Shown: positions 17,215-26,372, counted from the stretch's first letter. The stretch is 56,866 bases of DNA from an uncultured Bacteroidales bacterium (GCA_902787555.1 CADAGO010000014.1:1-56866), one strand, 5' to 3'. Numbers and translations: made by a program. The notes: a model not told the origin generated them from the letters alone.

Positions 17215-19989
17215 CTATTTCAGTCTTTCCTTAATCATTGCATTGATTTCCTCGTTTTCGTTGTAATTGCTCTTCAACGATAACAGGTACTCACGTGCTT
17301 CCACCTTTCGATCGGTCTTCATATAGACATCCGACAGTAGTATGAAAGCGCGAGCCAACCAATACTGGTGTGAGGTTCCTGAATCAATGAACTTCTGAAG
17401 TATCTGTTCGGCAGCTTGATACTGGGATGTATCGTATGCATACTGAGCGAGTCGCACATTGGCTTGAGCACCATAGCTGGTCTTGGTGTCCTGACTCAAT
17501 TCTTGCAGATCCTTAATGCCATCAGTTGCGTTCCCTAATGCTAGCAAACTTTCTGCTCTGTAAAGCAATGCTTCAGCTACCAGATTGGGTGACGATTTTC
17601 GGTCTTGGATAATCAGGGTGGCTACATCGACCACAGCATCGTGGTCTTTAGCTGAAAATGCGCTACGCAGACCTCCTTCCAGCGCACTGGCCAGCATCTC
17701 TGTCGATTGAGTTTGCTGCCTCAGCTGGTTGTAGTACTCATAGGCTTTTGCATAGTCACCATTATTCATCGAACGTACAGCAGCATCGCTAATCATCTGA
17801 TCCAATTCAGCAGCATCCATTCCCTTTCCTGCCTTGCGGGCGAGTTCGGCATATTCATTCACTTTACCCATATCTGTATAGATGTCTTTCAGATTGGCAA
17901 GTGCTGTCTGGGCTTCTGTTGTATTCGGATAGCTCTCAATCACCCTATTATAGGCTTGCAGGGCTTCTTCTGTCATACCCGACTCAAAGTAAATCAGTCC
18001 TATTTCATTGCCTGCACTACGTGCTTTCTGGCTATGAGGATACTTTTCGATAAGTTTGTTGAAAATCTGCAATGCCTGATTCTTGCCGCCTGTCTGTATG
18101 TAGGCACGTCCTTGCTCATAGAGGGCATCTGCTCCATATTGAGAATCAGCATATTCACCACCCATCCTGCTGAGCAGTTCCACCTTCGCCTGGTTGTTGC
18201 CTCTCAATCCTTCGATGAATGCTTGCTGATACAATGAGTAGTCACCCATTCGCTTGTCTGTCTCTAACGCCCGCTGATAGATGGCATAAGCCTCGTCGTA
18301 CTTGCGGTCTGTATATAGGCAGTCAGCCAAACGGTTCAGCGCATCTGCTTTCAGCGATTTGTTATTGTTGGCTGTCGATGTGCCGATAAAATTATTGAAA
18401 TACGTGTTCGCGTTATTGTATTGTTTCTGCTTGAAATAAGCATACCCCAACGTGTATAATGCCTGTCCGTAGTTGCTCTGATTGCGGGCAGTCACACTAA
18501 TGTACTGCTTCAGGTCGTTAATGGCCTGATTGTATTTACCCTGACGATACTCCGATTCGCCTTTAATATAAATGGCTTCTTTCGAACCTAATGACATGGC
18601 CTGACTGGTGTAAGAGTCTGAATTGCTATAGTTGCCGGCAATGAATTCCTGCACACCGAGGTTGTATAGCACTTTCTGCTTGGCCTGCAGAATCTCTGCA
18701 CTTGGGTTCTGAATCTTGTTGATGGATGCTAACGCTGCCGGGTAATTCTTCGTAGAGAAATACACTTCAGCCAGATGTTTGCTCACACTGGATGTATATT
18801 GCGACTGAGGGAACATATTGAGGAACCGCTCGAACACATTGACTGACTCACCAAATCCCATCGTATTGCCCTCGTGAAGGGTGAGTGCATAATTGTAAAG
18901 TGCTTCTTCCTGCAGTTTCTTGTCGTAGGTCATCTCCGAAGCTTGCTGGAATGCTATCTGCGCCTGCTTTTTGTTCTGACTATGAACATAACTGATACCC
19001 GCATTCAACCATGCATTCTGTGCCATCGCATCGTTAGCCGTCGATGTACTACTGCTGAGGGCGTTAGCTGCTTTCTGGTATTCCTGAATATTGAAGTAGC
19101 TCATACCCAACTTATATAGCGCAGTACGTCGAGGCACCTCTACGTTATAGACATACTGACTCAGGGCCTCTACCGCTTTCGTGTAGTTCTTCTGGTCGTA
19201 ATAGGCCTCGCCTCTGATGCGGTTTATCTCGTTCGTATATTTGTTGTCAATCGATGATAGCTTCTTGCTGACGAGCGGCAACTGGTTGTTCAGTAGCGAC
19301 AGCGACTTGGCAGGCTCACCTGTATGCAGGTAGCAATCGGCCATATACACAGGGATATTCTGGGCATAGTCGGTATTGTTCTGCACAATTTGAAAATCCT
19401 CCAATGCACCCTTGTAGTCACCCCTCACATATTTGATATAACCATCGCAGTACACCATATCCATCTGGTGGGTTTGGCAGTTCTGCATGGATTGGATGAT
19501 GAGATCAGCCTCATCTATTTCGTCGTTGTTAATTAGCGCAATCGCATAACAGATCATTGTCTCCTCCAATTCGGCTTGCTCCATGTCGTAAATCCTGTCT
19601 GTATGCCTGCGATACACGCTCTGCGCAGCGGTATACTGCTCCTGTTTAACCATCAGGTTGGCACGCAACAGAGCCAGTCGCTCTGTACCTAATGCCTGTG
19701 GATGCTCCTCCATCCAGTCATAGATCTGGTCGGCTGTTCCTGGCTTCTGCAGGTAGTAGTCACACACCAGCAACAATTCCTCAGCGGCAATCTGCTGAGC
19801 TGGCGACAACTGCGATTGTGATAAGTATGCCTGCAAGCTCCGACTTGCTGCATAGTAATGATGATCGTTCATCAGTCGCACAGCCTCTGCATAGTCGATT
19901 GATGGTTTACTCTCTGGCATGTATTGCTGTGCAGAGGCGGTCATGCCCCACACAACGAATGCCGCAAATATCATTAGCTTATAGTTCAT
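17215..19989 (-). CDS. Large secreted tetratricopeptide-repeat protein
   Basis: 924 residues with a signal peptide (ending MTASAQQ) and then tandem TPR units almost to the C-terminus, for example YGQALYTLGYAYFKQKQYN and ALNRLADCLYTDRKYDEA. The late repeats (KYPHSQKARSAGNEIGLIYFESG) resemble the TPRs of YbgF/CpoB-type envelope proteins. It is predicted to be periplasmic or attached to the outer membrane. It is the first gene of the operon with the barrel, nadB and the glycyl-radical genes, driven by the promoter at 20017. It probably acts as a scaffold for the barrel protein; the function is otherwise unknown. Confidence 0.8.
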   Translation of the reverse strand: MNYKLMIFAAFVVWGMTASAQQYMPESKPSIDYAEAVRLMNDHHYYAASRSLQAYLSQSQLSPAQQIAAEELLLVCDYYLQKPGTADQIYDWMEEHPQALGTERLALLRANLMVKQEQYTAAQSVYRRHTDRIYDMEQAELEETMICYAIALINNDEIDEADLIIQSMQNCQTHQMDMVYCDGYIKYVRGDYKGALEDFQIVQNNTDYAQNIPVYMADCYLHTGEPAKSLSLLNNQLPLVSKKLSSIDNKYTNEINRIRGEAYYDQKNYTKAVEALSQYVYNVEVPRRTALYKLGMSYFNIQEYQKAANALSSSTSTANDAMAQNAWLNAGISYVHSQNKKQAQIAFQQASEMTYDKKLQEEALYNYALTLHEGNTMGFGESVNVFERFLNMFPQSQYTSSVSKHLAEVYFSTKNYPAALASINKIQNPSAEILQAKQKVLYNLGVQEFIAGNYSNSDSYTSQAMSLGSKEAIYIKGESEYRQGKYNQAINDLKQYISVTARNQSNYGQALYTLGYAYFKQKQYNNANTYFNNFIGTSTANNNKSLKADALNRLADCLYTDRKYDEAYAIYQRALETDKRMGDYSLYQQAFIEGLRGNNQAKVELLSRMGGEYADSQYGADALYEQGRAYIQTGGKNQALQIFNKLIEKYPHSQKARSAGNEIGLIYFESGMTEEALQAYNRVIESYPNTTEAQTALANLKDIYTDMGKVNEYAELARKAGKGMDAAELDQMISDAAVRSMNNGDYAKAYEYYNQLRQQTQSTEMLASALEGGLRSAFSAKDHDAVVDVATLIIQDRKSSPNLVAEALLYRAESLLALGNATDGIKDLQELSQDTKTSYGAQANVRLAQYAYDTSQYQAAEQILQKFIDSGTSHQYWLARAFILLSDVYMKTDRKVEAREYLLSLKSNYNENEEINAMIKERLK

Positions 19990-20016
19990 ATCCTTCTATT
20001 TTGCATATTTTTCCTG

Positions 20017-20024
20017 CAAAAATA
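20017..20024 (-). promoter_or_regulatory. -7 promoter element of the TPR/nadB/hypD operon
   Basis: Minus-strand TATTTTTG followed by CAGG matches TAnnTTTG. It would start transcription near 20011, leaving about 20 bases before the ATG at 19989. No TTTG box is found at the usual upstream distance, so the call rests on the -7 box and position. Confidence 0.5.
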
Positions 20025-20122
20025 CGAAATAATTACCATTTACCCCATAGCATTTACCCTTTTTCTTGCATTTCTTGAGATTAATTAATGCTTTTTAGGG
20101 TTAATTGGATTGAAAAACCCAT

Positions 20123-20854
20123 CTAACGCCCCTGCGTCTTCATCCTATCCTGAGCTTGTCGAATGGACCTCTCCCTTGCTTCTTCATGTCCCAGCTCTGC
20201 CGCTTTCTTATACCATTCTATCGCTTCCCTCTCGTCTTTCACTACACCGATTCCGTTTTCAAGACATACGCCCAGTTGATACTGCGCCATTGCATTCCCT
20301 TGATTGGCAGCCTTTTGGAACCATACGACCGCCGTCTTCACGTCACGTTCCACCCCATTGCCCGTGTAATACATAAAGCCCAATTCGTATTGGGTATCCG
20401 CATCGCCCATCTCCGCTGCTTTCCGATACCATCGAAATGCCTGTTCACTATCTTTTGTCACTCCTAACCCGAAGAGGTAGCAGTCGCCCAACACACGCGT
20501 TGCCTTCACGTGTCCGTCTGCAGCCGCACGCTGATAGAGTTTCATTCCTTTCTCTACATCCTGCTCCACACCCTCACCATTCATATAACAGGTTGCAAGG
20601 TTATACATCGCATCCAGGTCGCCTCCCTCAGCAGCCTTACCAAACCACTTTGCTGCCTCAGCATAGTCCTGCTTCACACCCTGTCCCTTCAGAAAACTCA
20701 CGCCAAGGTTATACTGAGCTGCCGCATCCCCCTGCTGCGCCCCAGTATACCATGCTTCTACCTGTTCCTTCATCAACACCTCATCCGACTGGGCAACCGC
20801 ATGAGCCGCTCCCAGCAACAGCAATACTAACAAACTTAGAAATCGCTGCTTCAT
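20123..20854 (-). CDS. Secreted Sel1-like repeat protein
   Basis: About 243 residues from ATG at 20854, chosen over 20881 because it begins the signal peptide (MKQRFLSLLVLLLLGAAHA), has AAGGA upstream, and 20881 would sit almost at the predicted transcription start. Five Sel1 repeats of about 36 residues follow, each with the pattern AQYxLGxxxxxGxGVxxDxxxAxxWYxKAA. Sel1 proteins are solenoid scaffolds for protein contacts in the periplasm. The last residues (SIRQAQDR) are encoded by a copy of a short repeat at 20149-20166 and are probably not ancestral. Confidence 0.85.
   Translation of the reverse strand: MKQRFLSLLVLLLLGAAHAVAQSDEVLMKEQVEAWYTGAQQGDAAAQYNLGVSFLKGQGVKQDYAEAAKWFGKAAEGGDLDAMYNLATCYMNGEGVEQDVEKGMKLYQRAAADGHVKATRVLGDCYLFGLGVTKDSEQAFRWYRKAAEMGDADTQYELGFMYYTGNGVERDVKTAVVWFQKAANQGNAMAQYQLGVCLENGIGVVKDEREAIEWYKKAAELGHEEARERSIRQAQDRMKTQGR
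20149..20166. repeat. REP-like repeat at the 3' end of the Sel1 gene
   Basis: CCTGAGCTTGTCGAATGG, one base different from the CCTGAGCTTGTCGAAGG core that recurs at 24018-24037. Here it lies inside the last codons of the Sel1 gene and is translated as part of SIRQAQDR. Variant copies with GAGCTCACG in the centre are at 26315-26343 and 36893-36921. Confidence 0.6.
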
Positions 20855-20889
20855 GAATATGTCCTTTTCTTCGTATGTCATATCGCATG

Positions 20890-20897
20890 CAAAGATA
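20890..20897 (-). promoter_or_regulatory. -7 promoter element of the Sel1 gene
   Basis: Minus-strand TATCTTTGC fits TAnnTTTG exactly. Transcription would start near 20884, giving a leader of about 30 bases to the chosen ATG at 20854. The rest of the 251-bp divergent gap to the gene at 21133 has a TACTTTGCACTCGAAAA sequence at about 21026-21042 on the plus strand that could drive the other gene. Confidence 0.55.
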
Positions 20898-21132
20898 CAA
20901 AAAATAAATAATTAAGCGTTATGAGATATAGGAAAAAACGATTCCTGAGGGATTTCCCCGCACATGTTTAGGGATTTACGATGTTCGGTTTAGGCAAAAT
21001 CCTTTTGCCATGACACGGGAAATGCCGTACTTTGCACTCGAAAACAAAACGGTGCTGAGTTACATCACGTTTCTTGAGGCGCCGCAACAAAAAAAACGAA
21101 TGTTTAACAATTAAAGTAAAGGAGACAAGATT

Positions 21133-21738
21133 ATGAAAAAAATGATGATTATGGCAGTGATGATGGTCATGACTATCTCGGCCAATGCAATGAGCTACAG
21201 AATGGCAAAGAGCGAGGCTCTGTTCCTGAGCGACAAGATGGCTTACGAACTGAACCTGACAGCTGCCCAGTACGAAGCAGTCTATGAGATCAATCTGGAC
21301 TACCTGATGAGTGTTGACTCTCCTTCCGACGCATACGGCAGATGGTGGAAACGTCGCAACTCTGACCTTCAATACGTATTGACTGTATATCAGTATAATA
21401 AGTACATCGGTATTCCTTACTTCTATCGTCCCATAAGCTGGAAGTCCGATCGCTGGGCATTCCATGTTTACAACCAATACACCAACCGGAAGCACTTCTA
21501 CAAGGATCGCCCAAAGGTGTATGCAAACTACAAGGGTGGTAACAACCGCAAGGCAGACCACTTCTACGCTGACAAGCGCTTGAACGTGCATGTTGCTGCC
21601 CCGACTACTCATCATGCTAACAGGACGATTGTCAACAAGGGAAAAGGCCACATCAACAGCCAACCCGCCAACAACCGCCAGATTGCTAAGAATACGACCA
21701 AAAACCATAGTCAGAAAATCATCGTAGGTCGCAGGTAA
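21133..21738 (+). CDS. Small secreted basic protein, function unknown
   Basis: 201 residues. Met-rich signal peptide (about 1-19, ending SANA). The mature part begins with a helical segment (ALFLSDKMAYELNLTAAQYEAVYEI) and an aromatic, Tyr/Trp-rich middle (RPISWKSDRWAFHVYNQY), and ends in a basic Asn/His/Lys-rich tail ending VGRR. AAAGGAG lies 9 bases before the ATG, an unusually good Shine-Dalgarno for this phylum. I do not recognise a family; the helical LTAAQYEAVYEIN motif is reminiscent of periplasmic stress-binding proteins. It is monocistronic and divergent from the Sel1 gene. Confidence 0.7.
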   Translation: MKKMMIMAVMMVMTISANAMSYRMAKSEALFLSDKMAYELNLTAAQYEAVYEINLDYLMSVDSPSDAYGRWWKRRNSDLQYVLTVYQYNKYIGIPYFYRPISWKSDRWAFHVYNQYTNRKHFYKDRPKVYANYKGGNNRKADHFYADKRLNVHVAAPTTHHANRTIVNKGKGHINSQPANNRQIAKNTTKNHSQKIIVGRR

Positions 21739-21766
21739 AAGTTTTCAATCGATGATTCATGCGAGG

Positions 21767-21796
21767 TCGGGCGATTCCTATCACGGGGTCGCCCGA
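21767..21796. terminator. Hairpin between convergent genes
   Basis: TCGGGCGA at 21767-21774 pairs with TCGCCCGA at 21789-21796 around a 14-base loop. It lies between the plus-strand gene ending at 21738 and the minus-strand gene ending at 21832, where a two-way terminator is expected. No T-tract follows, so the call is tentative. Confidence 0.4.
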
Positions 21797-21831
21797 TTGT
21801 CAATCAGCTATTTCCCCCCCCGCTGGTGAGG

Positions 21832-22995
21832 TCAGTCGTACTCAAATTCCATATTGTTGGAACTATGGATGGTTTGCCATTTTAGTGGGTACAACAATTC
21901 TCCTCTTGTTACGAAGAACAGCAGGTGCCATTTGCCGGCTTCGCTATCGCGGACAATGTGTAGCTCAAGCTGTTTGGCAAATCGCATCTCGTACATGGTG
22001 CTGCGTGAAAACATGCTGCGGAATAACAGTTGATGACCTCTGCCCCATGTGATACCAGGATAGAATTCAATCCCTTCATCTGGATTTAGCCTGATGTATT
22101 GTGCGATGGATTGCTTCAAGTTCTGCAGGGCTTGTTCTGCCTTTTCCTGCGTATTGAAGACAATGTCCATCCCTGTCGTTTCTCCACTCTGTTGTGCGAT
22201 ATTTCCGTTAAAGAACTGTGCTACCTGCCTCCACGTGTATTTCTGGTACATCGTTTCGTCGTGCTGGTAGTGAAGCAACCGTCTTTTATCGGATAACGGC
22301 TCAACGGCGGGACTGAGCATCGTCAGGAACTTCTCGATATCCAACATCTTGTTCGCCTTGACGGTATCTATGACACAGGTATAAGAAAGAAAAAAGCTAC
22401 CATGTGATACTCGTGTCTTGTCGTTTGTTCTTGTATAAGTAAATAGTATATGCTCGGAAGCATTATCGATATACGGAACACGATATGCTCTTGCAACACT
22501 GGTCTCAATTTCATCGCTTCCCATTCCACCATTCAAAACCATACTGATATGGATGGTGTCGGCATCGTCCTCATGATATTCCCATCGGTTGTACTGACGA
22601 GCATCTTGTTTCAGTTCCTCTATAGTCGCTAAGACTTTTTCGTAGATTGCCTGTGTCTGCTTGTATGTCAACGTGACACTTCTTCCGTCTTGGTAACTGG
22701 TAGTAACACCATGATTGCCGATGTATTCGCCTGTCACGGGATCAACGGTAGGGTAAACCGACTCAGAGAAATGGTAATGCAATAGAAGTTCATGGTCACC
22801 ATTCGGCCGACTTCCTGCGTTTACGAATCTGGGATCAATTCTTATTCTATACGACTGAAAGAAATCCTTCAGCGCCTCAATCTTAGGATTCGTCAAGCCC
22901 TCTCCGAGCGACTGGCCATAAACTGCATTTGGCAAAAGGCAAATGCCTATAACCAATAACCTATAACCAATAACCTTTATTACATGCCTGTTCAT
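21832..22995 (-). CDS. Secreted protein of unknown function, paralog family 1
   Basis: 387 residues. The N-terminus (MNRHVIKVIGYRLLVIGICL) acts as a signal peptide ending VYGQ, and its DNA is a repetitive ggttattggttatagg-type phrase. The mature part starts NPKIEALKDFFQSYRI and ends with a strand-rich HLLFFVTRGELLYPLKW region. The same start and end are seen in the proteins at 24134 and 31269, defining a family I cannot name. Its start overlaps the stop of the gene at 22992 by four bases (ATGA). It is the last gene of the sigma/anti-sigma operon beginning at 26360. Confidence 0.7.
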   Translation of the reverse strand: MNRHVIKVIGYRLLVIGICLLPNAVYGQSLGEGLTNPKIEALKDFFQSYRIRIDPRFVNAGSRPNGDHELLLHYHFSESVYPTVDPVTGEYIGNHGVTTSYQDGRSVTLTYKQTQAIYEKVLATIEELKQDARQYNRWEYHEDDADTIHISMVLNGGMGSDEIETSVARAYRVPYIDNASEHILFTYTRTNDKTRVSHGSFFLSYTCVIDTVKANKMLDIEKFLTMLSPAVEPLSDKRRLLHYQHDETMYQKYTWRQVAQFFNGNIAQQSGETTGMDIVFNTQEKAEQALQNLKQSIAQYIRLNPDEGIEFYPGITWGRGHQLLFRSMFSRSTMYEMRFAKQLELHIVRDSEAGKWHLLFFVTRGELLYPLKWQTIHSSNNMEFEYD

Positions 22996-24083
22996 TTTAC
23001 AACTTTGCTATTAAAGGGTTGCACAAGATACTGGTTCGCCAACAACTCTGAGACAGGTAGTGTGGCAGTCTTATAGAAATCGATGAGAATTGATATATTC
23101 TGCGTTGTGAGGGGTACTGGGGGGTATTTCAAGATGAACGCAATGCAGTCGCCTGATGTTCCGTCCAAATAGAAATATTTACTCATTGGGTAACCTTCTG
23201 CAGAAATGAGCGTCAACTTGTCTCCACCGTCAGCCTGTATATACGAACCACTAGGAAAACAATATCGTGAGGTTTCGTTTGCTCTGCGGCAATCGATATA
23301 AGCGATGTAGGTAGCATCAGCAGTGAACCAAGCTGCATATTTGACGTTTGGCTCTTCTGTGAAGTATGGCCGGATGCGGATAGGATTTGAATAGTGTGGC
23401 CATGTTTCCACTTTCGGACTTTCATAACCTTCAGGCTCCAAAGTCAGTTTCGGTTTTTGCTTGGGAGGCAATTCCTTTGAATACCATCCCACCTTGATGC
23501 CTGGCTTCCCAGTGAAATATGATACCAAGGCCAGCAGCGTCGGTTCATTCTCACGTTTCGTTTCATATTGCTTCATGTCATACAGCTCGCTCAACGTGAA
23601 AGTGTGTTTCTGATATTGAGTGACCTCGTCAAACAAATCGGGCAATCCATAAAGGCATATCCGCTGCGTATGGCGAGGAAGCGGTGGGAACTCCAGCTGG
23701 AATTTCAGTACTTTACCTTTCAAGTTGCGCACAATGTTCTTGCAACTCAGCTTCGCATCGCAACCGATGATACCTCTGAGCAGATACTGAATACCTGTTC
23801 GTGGGTCCATGATGACGGTCTCCTCGTTTGCCACTTCGATATGTTCCTCGTTCGTCTTGCTGAGGTGGTAGAACGTCAGGATGGTGTTCTTTTCGTTGGC
23901 TTCCAACTTAAAAGGCCGCAACAATAGGTTGAACTCATTGGCGTCCATCGGAGTCACAATGGGGTTACGCAACTCATAGTCGGAGGCTTCTACTGTATTT
24001 TGGCCTTTCGCACACAACCCTTCGACAAGCTCAGGGGACAACAGCCAACAGCCGACAGTCATTATAATCAATAATCGTTTCAT
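22992..24083 (-). CDS. Secreted protein of unknown function with repeat-derived signal region
   Basis: About 363 residues from ATG at 24083 (an upstream in-frame TTG is the alternative). The hydrophobic start (MKRLLIIMTVGCWLL) is followed by SPELVEGLCAKGQ, where SPELVEG is encoded by a perfect 20-base repeat copy at 24018-24037. The rest is strand-rich, with two similar halves: each has a NPIxxxP..E/ANE start, a CDAKLS/GDKLTL turn and a LPRHTQRICLYG or VPLTTQNISILID segment, which suggests an internal duplication of an Ig-like domain. No known family recognised. It is the fourth gene of the operon starting at 26360. Confidence 0.65.
   Translation of the reverse strand: MKRLLIIMTVGCWLLSPELVEGLCAKGQNTVEASDYELRNPIVTPMDANEFNLLLRPFKLEANEKNTILTFYHLSKTNEEHIEVANEETVIMDPRTGIQYLLRGIIGCDAKLSCKNIVRNLKGKVLKFQLEFPPLPRHTQRICLYGLPDLFDEVTQYQKHTFTLSELYDMKQYETKRENEPTLLALVSYFTGKPGIKVGWYSKELPPKQKPKLTLEPEGYESPKVETWPHYSNPIRIRPYFTEEPNVKYAAWFTADATYIAYIDCRRANETSRYCFPSGSYIQADGGDKLTLISAEGYPMSKYFYLDGTSGDCIAFILKYPPVPLTTQNISILIDFYKTATLPVSELLANQYLVQPFNSKVVK
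24018..24037. repeat. REP-like repeat inside a signal-peptide coding region
   Basis: Exact 20-base copy CCCTTCGACAAGCTCAGGGG; the reverse complement is the CCTGAGCTTGTCGAAGG core. It is read in frame on the minus strand as SPELVEG within the N-terminal region of the gene at 22992-24083. Confidence 0.65.
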
Positions 24084-24133
24084 CAATCTTTACATTTTAT
24101 AATTATTACATTTTTACATTCTTCTAAATCTTC

Positions 24134-25246
24134 TTATCTGACTCTTACTTCATTTCCATCAACAATCCTGCTGTACTGGATCCAATTGATAGGCAACAAG
24201 CGATCACCTTGGGTTACCGCTACTAACAAATTATGTTCCATCCCCCAATCGCCCATTCTGATATCAAGCTTCAGCGTATTCTCGTCCAACCGAGGAAAAC
24301 GAGAATTGGTGGCATAGAACAATCTTTCATCCTGTCCTCCCCATCTTTGATTCGGAATATAGATGTATGGCAAGTCGAAGTGGGTAGCCGTATACTCCTG
24401 AATGACTTCCTTTATTTTCGATAGTACCTCGTTGGCTAGTTTATCGTCCTGCATCATAAAAACAAAGCCATTCGTTTCGCCCTTACCACATGGTTCCTCA
24501 TCTAAATCTACATAAAACATATATGCAGAATGCCTCCACATGTCAGAGCTATGCGACAGGTAGATGCTTCTGCATTCGATGTCGGGCCGCTCCAAAATAG
24601 GGCTGAGCAGTTTCAAGAATTCCTCAAAGTCGAAATGCTGATACTTCGTTTTGACCGAGTCAAGCAGGCAGGAATAGAACAGATAACCTTCATGCCGGAC
24701 GGCAACCTCTTCTTTTTCGTGCATCGAATAATATGAGGAAGTCAGATACTCAGCAGCATCCACCATCGTATTCTTATTGTCGTTAAGTGGTATGGGCTCA
24801 TCTGTGTCGGCAAATACCAATGAATACATCATGGTATCAACGCTACCTGCACGACTTTCCCATTTGTCCTTCTCTTTTGCTATGTTCATAAGAGCTTCAA
24901 TGGTTGCGATGGATTGCATACCGACGTTATACGAGCGTCTGTACCAGCTCAGGTCAGCTTGAGCATACGTATAGACAGCTTTTGTTGTATCCTTTTTGAA
25001 TCCATCATTTCCGAGTCCCATTGACTCCAGAATACTGTCTGAAACCACGATATGAGTTGGTATTCTGAACTTGTATTGCTTGAGCAGGCCCACATCGGGT
25101 ATGTTCTTGTAAATCAAATCGACATTATACTCCATGTGGTATTTCTTCCAATACCCATACAGGCTGTCTATCTCAGCCATCGCTACTTGTGCTTTCACCT
25201 GAAAGCAGCAGAAGAGCAATACTATTGAAAATACTATATGTTTCAT
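24134..25246 (-). CDS. Secreted protein of unknown function, paralog family 1
   Basis: 370 residues with a signal peptide (about 1-19, ending QVKAQ). Related to the proteins at 21832 and 31269: similar length, a middle repeat of SLVFADTDEPIP-type strands, SCLLDSVKTKYQHFDFEEFLKLLSP matching SYTCVIDTVKANKMLDIEKFLTMLSP in the 21832 protein, and a C-terminal HNLLVAVTQGDRLLPINW. It starts three bases after the anti-sigma gene and is therefore the first effector of that operon. No enzymatic motif is seen. A role in the envelope is inferred from the signal peptide only. Confidence 0.7.
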   Translation of the reverse strand: MKHIVFSIVLLFCCFQVKAQVAMAEIDSLYGYWKKYHMEYNVDLIYKNIPDVGLLKQYKFRIPTHIVVSDSILESMGLGNDGFKKDTTKAVYTYAQADLSWYRRSYNVGMQSIATIEALMNIAKEKDKWESRAGSVDTMMYSLVFADTDEPIPLNDNKNTMVDAAEYLTSSYYSMHEKEEVAVRHEGYLFYSCLLDSVKTKYQHFDFEEFLKLLSPILERPDIECRSIYLSHSSDMWRHSAYMFYVDLDEEPCGKGETNGFVFMMQDDKLANEVLSKIKEVIQEYTATHFDLPYIYIPNQRWGGQDERLFYATNSRFPRLDENTLKLDIRMGDWGMEHNLLVAVTQGDRLLPINWIQYSRIVDGNEVRVR

Positions 25247-25249
25247 ACC

Positions 25250-25834
25250 TCAATTCTCCTGTTTGTTCCGAATTCGGATGTTTGCTGTGAATACCCTGAC
25301 ATTCATGTGCCTATATTCATCTTCAGCAGATATCGCAGATTGGTTAGATCGCACACTGTTCAATATCGCCTCCAACTCATCATTATCTTGCACATCAACT
25401 GGGGTTGCACGTTCTTCTACCGTTTCCAACAATTCTTCTTGATGGGAGACCTCGACAGCAGTTTTATGGGGCACAGTTTGCCGCCTAACATGTTTTCGCG
25501 GTTTTGGCGATTCAGTCACTTGAGCTACAAGTGGATTATCCTGCTTTGGCTCTTCCACTGACGAAGGGATAGTAGGACGAATAGCCGGTGAGTTGGTTGA
25601 CGACTGATGGTGATTAGCCCTATCGTGAGAGGTATGGGGGAGGGTCTGTAGTATCACACCAGCCACAATCAGCAGCGATGCAGCAATGCCTATCCACCAC
25701 CATTTCAGGTTGTTCCCATGCTTTGGGGCGGTCGTTTTCGCCGCTTCAGCCATCACTCGTTCCTTCATACTGGGCGAGGCATGATATTCCGCTTGCGGTT
25801 TCAACCATTGTTCTATGTCATTTGCTGTCTTCAT
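25250..25834 (-). CDS. Probable anti-sigma factor, single-pass membrane protein
   Basis: About 194 residues from ATG at 25834; an ATG nine codons upstream is possible. The short cytoplasmic N-terminus (MKTANDIEQWL...MKERVMAEAA) is followed by one membrane helix (WWWIGIAASLLIVAGVIL) and a low-complexity Pro/Thr/Gln-rich periplasmic part. It overlaps the 3' end of the ECF sigma gene by 17 bases, the classic sigma/anti-sigma arrangement. It has no FecR domain and no zinc anti-sigma HxxxCxxC motif, so the assignment rests on topology and coupling. Confidence 0.7.
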   Translation of the reverse strand: MKTANDIEQWLKPQAEYHASPSMKERVMAEAAKTTAPKHGNNLKWWWIGIAASLLIVAGVILQTLPHTSHDRANHHQSSTNSPAIRPTIPSSVEEPKQDNPLVAQVTESPKPRKHVRRQTVPHKTAVEVSHQEELLETVEERATPVDVQDNDELEAILNSVRSNQSAISAEDEYRHMNVRVFTANIRIRNKQEN

Positions 25835-26360
25835 AAGCTTTTCTGATTTTATCGATTGCATATCTGTATCTTGATTTCACGGTAGCCTCAGGCATGTCCA
25901 ACACCTCCGCAATCTGTCGGAAAGTCAGTCCGTCGGTGCAATGCAGTCTGACGATTTCGGCCTGTTCCGAGGGAATCATCTGCAACAACTTGTTGATACG
26001 TTCATATTCATCATGGATTTCCTTGTCTGCATCGCCATCTTCCGTAATCTGTGCAGCACCCTCCAAAGCTGTCATCACCACAGGAGGTCGTCGACGGATG
26101 TAATCGATGCAGGCATTCCTCAACGCGCGAACCAAATAACGCTCCACATCATCAATATGCGTCAGCCTTTCCTTCGAACAATATAGCCTCAGCAACACAT
26201 CCTGCACAATGTCTTCTGCATCCTCTCGCTTTCCCACACGCAGGTAAGCAAAACGGAACAACCAATCTTGTTTAAGACCGATGATTCGTTCCAGTTCCTT
26301 CACTCTGTCCGCCGTTCGGCCTGAGCTCACGACGAAGGCTGTCTGTTCTGCTGTCTGCAT
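25818..26360 (-). CDS. ECF sigma factor, first cassette
   Basis: 180 residues. Sigma region 2 is seen as FRFAYLRVGKREDAEDIVQDVLLRLY and region 4 as SEQAEIVRLHCTDGLTFRQIAEVLDMPEATVKSRYRYAIDKIRKA, with an acidic linker between. It directs RNA polymerase to its own operon and perhaps other genes when released by the anti-sigma product. The first 25 residues (FVVSSGRTAD) are partly encoded by a repeat copy at 26315-26343; a GTG within or just after the repeat (VKELERI) may be the original start. Confidence 0.9.
   Translation of the reverse strand: MQTAEQTAFVVSSGRTADRVKELERIIGLKQDWLFRFAYLRVGKREDAEDIVQDVLLRLYCSKERLTHIDDVERYLVRALRNACIDYIRRRPPVVMTALEGAAQITEDGDADKEIHDEYERINKLLQMIPSEQAEIVRLHCTDGLTFRQIAEVLDMPEATVKSRYRYAIDKIRKAYEDSK
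26315..26343. repeat. 29-base repeat at the 5' end of the first ECF sigma gene
   Basis: TTCGGCCTGAGCTCACG followed by (A)CGAAGGCTGTC. It matches 36893-36921 at 28 of 29 positions and shares the CCTGAGCT...CGAAGG ends with the repeats at 20149 and 24018. Here it is translated (on the minus strand) as part of the sigma factor N-terminus. Confidence 0.6.
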
Positions 26361-26372
26361 CTGTTCACTTCT

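Noticed and set aside
20968-21708. Open frame of 246 codons on the minus strand
   Set aside because: Antisense to the secreted protein at 21133, which has a signal peptide and a ribosome-binding site; the reverse frame is Val-rich nonsense.
22992-24083. Membership of the 364-residue protein in paralog family 1
   Set aside because: It lies between two family 1 genes but shares none of their blocks; its own halves resemble each other instead.
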